Made by a program: the position numbers and the translations under genes. This document shows, piece after piece, positions 61,335-64,000 of a stretch of DNA of 64,000 nucleotides (its first letter is position 1; every line of letters begins with the position of its first letter). The notes beneath the pieces are model-generated. The model ran no database searches, was not told the DNA's origin, and saw only the letters and a list, made by a program, of their open reading frames with translations. This DNA comes from Thermomicrobiales bacterium (lineage in GTDB: Bacteria; Chloroflexota; Chloroflexia; Thermomicrobiales; UBA6265): positions 434,001 to 498,000 of the forward strand of contig JAHBVL010000001.1 of assembly GCA_019637585.1 (NCBI GenBank), in the 5' to 3' direction.

Positions 61335-62957
61335 CTACTGGACGAGCCAGCACCCGTCGAACGAACCCGCGTACTCGTCGCGGAAGACGTAGCCCTGCAC
61401 TTCGTTGCGCATGCCTTCGGTGAGATTCGGGTGAACCAGGAAGGCGACGTAGCACTCTTCCATGGCAATGCGATTGGCCTGGTTGTAGAGCTCGGCGCGT
61501 GTTTCCGTATCGAGCTCGATGCGGGCCTGATTCAGCAGATCGTCGAGCTCGGCGTTCGATGATTTGCTGACGTTGCTCGCTCCACCTGTGACGAACTGCT
61601 TGTACATGAGCGAGTCGGGATCGACGCCACCCCCCGTCCAGGAGGAGTTGCCGAGCCAGTAATCGCCCGTGTCATAGAAGTAGGCTGCAAAGGTGTTGAA
61701 GTCCGGTTTCTGCACCGTCAGCTTGACGCCGATCTCTGTCAGCTGGGCGACCAGAGCGTCTCCGACGAGACCCCAGGGTCGTTCGGTGAAGGTATCGAAG
61801 CGAATCTCCTGATCGAAATCGAAGCCTGCTTCCTCGAGAAGGGCAACGGCGCGCTCGGGATCGTATGTCTGGAAGGGGATATCCGAGTTGTCGCGGAAAA
61901 ACGAACCGAATGCCGGGGAAAGCGCTCCCTGAGCGGGGACGGCAAGTCCCTTGTAAATCCCCTGGGCGATACCTTCGCGATCGATGGCCATGGAAAACGC
62001 CTGGCGGACGCGCTTGTCGGTGAATGGCTCGCGCGTCACGTTGAACGCCAGAAAGTCCCAGATCGTCGATGGGGTGGTGAGCAGCTGAAGATCGGGATTC
62101 GATTCGATCTGCGGGCCGAATTCCTGATTGGTTTGCATCATGTAGTGCAACGAACCGGTCTGCATCCCGGCAAGTGCCGTCGACTGCTCCGGAATGATCA
62201 GCACTTCGATGCCGTCGAGATAGGCAGGGCCGTCGTAGTACTCCTCGTTGCGCTCGAGCACGACGCGGTCACCGCGGGTGTATGAGACGAACTTGAACGG
62301 TCCGGTGCCGATCGAGGCGTTCAGGAAATCATCGCCTTCGGGGAGGTTCTGAATCGCCGTTGGGGAGATGATGGCCAGGTTGGAGCGCCGGAAGGCGCTC
62401 AGCATCGGCGCGAATGGCGCCGACAGGTGGAGACGGATGGTGAGTGGATCGACGATCTCGATCTCGTCGATCAGCGCGAAGTCAGCGGCGCGGCTGGAGG
62501 CTGTCGCCGGGTCGAGCACGCGCTCGATGTTGAACTTCACGGCTTCCGCATCGAAGGGTGTGCCGTCGTGGAAGGTCACGCCTTCCCGCAGGTGGAAAAC
62601 GTAGGTCTGGGAATCGGGGTTCTCCCACGACTCGGCGAGATCGGGAATGACGTTGCGATCGGAATCGACATTGACCAGACCGTTGTAGGCCAGGTAGCCG
62701 ATTCGGCCGGTCAGCAGTGAGGTGGTGACGTGTGAGTCGAAGGCCGGAGCAAAGGGCTCTTCCGACGTCGAGACGAGCAGGACGCCACCCGACTGGGGTT
62801 CGTCCTGGGCGGCCGCAGACCGCAGACCGGCACCAGCGTTCGCGCCGACGATGCCGAGCGCCGTTGCGGCGGAGTAACCGATCAGGTTGCGACGGGTGAG
62901 GCGATGATCGCGAAGCTCGATTTCAAGTCGCTCGAGTACTGCCTGACTGGGATTCAT
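61335..62957 (-). CDS. Peptide ABC transporter substrate-binding protein (family 5)
   Basis: A 540-residue exported binding protein. ATG 62957 has GGAGGAG seven bases before it. The signal peptide is Tat-type (LTRRNLIGYSAATALGIVGANAG). The mature part shows VSTSEEPFAPAFDSHVT, YVFHLREGVTFHDGTPFDAEAVKFNIERVLDP and VRQAFSMAIDREGIAQGIYKGLAVPAQGALSP, which is family 5. It starts an eight-gene operon that ends with the second nitrilase. Given the dipeptidase and amidases behind it, the ligand is probably a dipeptide or amide-containing small peptide. Confidence 0.92.
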   Translation of the reverse strand: MNPSQAVLERLEIELRDHRLTRRNLIGYSAATALGIVGANAGAGLRSAAAQDEPQSGGVLLVSTSEEPFAPAFDSHVTTSLLTGRIGYLAYNGLVNVDSDRNVIPDLAESWENPDSQTYVFHLREGVTFHDGTPFDAEAVKFNIERVLDPATASSRAADFALIDEIEIVDPLTIRLHLSAPFAPMLSAFRRSNLAIISPTAIQNLPEGDDFLNASIGTGPFKFVSYTRGDRVVLERNEEYYDGPAYLDGIEVLIIPEQSTALAGMQTGSLHYMMQTNQEFGPQIESNPDLQLLTTPSTIWDFLAFNVTREPFTDKRVRQAFSMAIDREGIAQGIYKGLAVPAQGALSPAFGSFFRDNSDIPFQTYDPERAVALLEEAGFDFDQEIRFDTFTERPWGLVGDALVAQLTEIGVKLTVQKPDFNTFAAYFYDTGDYWLGNSSWTGGGVDPDSLMYKQFVTGGASNVSKSSNAELDDLLNQARIELDTETRAELYNQANRIAMEECYVAFLVHPNLTEGMRNEVQGYVFRDEYAGSFDGCWLVQ

Positions 62958-63030
62958 CGAGGGGCTCCTCCTGCCGGTAGCCAATAGGCACGCACGACAC
63001 ATGTGGTTGCTTAGCCTGAACCTGTCCGGA

Positions 63031-63059
63031 TTTGTACATGGTGATGCATTGCATGTCAA
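63031..63059 (-). promoter_or_regulatory. Promoter of the Dpp-type operon
   Basis: On the minus strand TTGACA (63059-63054), a 17-base spacer and TACAAA (63036-63031). It faces the binding-protein gene, whose start lies about 75 bases farther on. Confidence 0.6.
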
Positions 63060-63064
63060 GTTTC

Positions 63065-63077
63065 ACATGTAGCATGT
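63065..63077. promoter_or_regulatory. Inverted repeat ACATG-TAG-CATGT, possible GntR operator
   Basis: Five-base arms with a three-base centre directly upstream of the -35 box of the Dpp operon and between the two divergent promoters. ACATG and CATGT also occur in the adjacent spacer. FCD-type GntR proteins use short inverted sites of this size. Confidence 0.4.
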
Positions 63078-63084
63078 TACTCAC

Positions 63085-63113
63085 TTGGAGAGTTCGGCGA
63101 AAAGTGGTACTAA
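63085..63113 (+). promoter_or_regulatory. Promoter of the GntR regulator gene
   Basis: TTGGAG (63085-63090), a 17-base spacer and TACTAA (63108-63113), reading toward the regulator, divergent from the Dpp operon promoter. Confidence 0.5.
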
Positions 63114-63195
63114 TCTGTCTCTTGGGTGAATGTGCTGCAAAGCCAATAGCTGCCTGTGCATGGACAACCTCTGGAAGTCCCTGGAGTGAGAATGC

Positions 63196-63930
63196 GTGAA
63201 TGAGCTGATCGGGCATCCAAAGACGAATCTCACTCCATCACCGAGTGACGGCGTTGCGCCGCCAGCGGAGCGAAGCATGGGAAACGGAACGCAGCTGATC
63301 CGGCAGGAAAATCTGCACATTCAGGCCTACGAGTACATCAAGTCGGCCGTCATCGCCGGTGAGATCGAGCCGGACACGCTCTACTCCGTCCATCAGTTTG
63401 CGACGATCCTCGGGGTCTCCCGAACGCCGGTTCGGGAAGCGCTCCTGCTGCTCGTTCAGGAAGGGTTGCTCACGATGGACCGCAACCGTGGTTTCCGCAT
63501 CAGGCAGCTCACGGGTTCCGATTTGTCGGAGATCATCAGTCTGAGACGGATGCTGGAGATTCCGGCCGTCGAAACACTCGCCTCGATGACCCCAGCCCCC
63601 GTGACTGCTTTTGCCGAAGCCCGAATGCTGTACGACAAACTGCAGGAAGCCGCCGACAAGGGGGACTTTCTGCAATTCCTCTCGCTCGATCGCCGGTTCC
63701 ACCTGACACTGGTTGGTGCGCTGGGCAATAGCCGGCTGACTCGCCTGGTGGGTGAGCTTCGCGATCAAATGCAGCTTCCGGGCATTCGGCGATTGTCGAT
63801 CTCAGGAGAACTGCATACGCAGGGCCCGGAGCACCTGGCGTTGCTCACCGCAATTCAGGATGCCGATCCCGGCAGAGCCGCGGCGATCATGAAATCGCAT
63901 CTCGATCGAACTCAGGCCGACTGGGCGTAG
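63196..63930 (+). CDS. GntR-family (FadR/FCD) transcriptional regulator
   Basis: A 244-residue regulator. The N-terminal winged helix (YEYIKSAVIAGEIEPDTLYSVHQFATILGVSRTPVREALLLLVQEGLLTMDRNRGFRI) is classical GntR; the C-terminal helical FCD domain has DRRFHLTLVGALGNSRL and the metal-type His in the last helices. GTG 63196 follows GGAG by nine bases; ATG 63277 is an alternative. It is divergent from the Dpp operon and probably represses it. Bases 63931-64000 hold no gene start that I can see. Confidence 0.92.
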   Translation: MNELIGHPKTNLTPSPSDGVAPPAERSMGNGTQLIRQENLHIQAYEYIKSAVIAGEIEPDTLYSVHQFATILGVSRTPVREALLLLVQEGLLTMDRNRGFRIRQLTGSDLSEIISLRRMLEIPAVETLASMTPAPVTAFAEARMLYDKLQEAADKGDFLQFLSLDRRFHLTLVGALGNSRLTRLVGELRDQMQLPGIRRLSISGELHTQGPEHLALLTAIQDADPGRAAAIMKSHLDRTQADWA

Positions 63931-64000
63931 CGGTGGCATGGGGCCGGCGTTGTAGGCCGGCCTCGCTCACGTCCCCACGATCGCGGCGCGCGTTTCCGGC

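Noticed and set aside
63931-64000. Hairpin GGCCGGC/GGCCGGC after the GntR gene as a terminator
   Set aside because: The sequence is self-complementary in several registers and no U tract follows.

Overview
The window (64 kb, high GC, dense coding on both strands) looks like chromosomal DNA of a Chloroflexota bacterium of the Thermomicrobia type. The reasons are indirect: Tat-type RR signal peptides on most exported proteins, several peptide and sugar ABC importers, a Cys-rich secreted protein family, VTC/DUF4956/CotH genes, and many dispersed palindromic repeats and 7-8 bp tandem repeats between genes. The taxon is an inference. I saw no rRNA, tRNA, CRISPR array, transposase or phage gene.

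Layout. 1-1.6 kb: end of a sugar-nucleotide epimerase and an overlapping glycosyltransferase-like gene. 1.6-5.3 kb: a Tat-exported Cys-rich protein followed by a cyanophycin-synthetase-like ATP-grasp ligase whose Mur-ligase part is truncated and has lost its P-loop. 5.4-11.3 kb: a cation efflux protein, a GMC oxidoreductase, and a metallophosphoesterase overlapping a patatin-like lipase. 11.4-14.2 kb: a PHP phosphoesterase and the remains of a PotABCD-type importer (short permease plus ATPase). 14.3-17.2 kb: two tandem old-yellow-enzyme paralogs. 17.7-21.6 kb: an S9 peptidase, a small membrane protein and two secreted proteins. 21.9-26.9 kb: a peptide-type ABC importer (binding protein plus two permeases) and a pair of carboxymuconolactone-decarboxylase-like genes. 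26.9-28.5 kb: a two-subunit lipoate ligase and a membrane protein. 28.6-38.2 kb: a carbohydrate operon (epimerase-like TIM barrel, DUF6807, Gfo/Idh/MocA, CUT1 importer, glycoside hydrolase) divergent from an AraC regulator.

38.3-42.5 kb: a CocE-type hydrolase, an IclR regulator and a sarcosine-oxidase-like flavoenzyme in one direction, with a good promoter and an almost perfect operator-like palindrome at the transcription start. 42.6-45.9 kb: glycine C-acetyltransferase, an SDR dehydrogenase and a nitronate monooxygenase. 46.8-51.9 kb: VTC and DUF4956 genes divergent from a frameshifted CotH gene that is translationally coupled to a response regulator and histidine kinase. 52.4-54.1 kb: a second Tat-exported Cys-rich protein with a SpaA-like domain. 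54.4-63 kb: a complete Dpp/Opp-type importer in one operon with two near-identical nitrilase-family amidases that flank an M19-like dipeptidase lacking canonical metal ligands. A GntR/FCD regulator is divergent from it.

The strongest unexplained signals are: (1) two arrays of structured, about 150-170 bp repeat units (46.3-46.8 kb and 51.9-52.4 kb) with the same ends but different cores; (2) a two-copy structured repeat with a compensatory base-pair change (17.5 and 54.3 kb); (3) the Cys-rich exported protein beside the reduced cyanophycin-synthetase-like ligase; (4) the amidase/dipeptidase set inside the Dpp operon.
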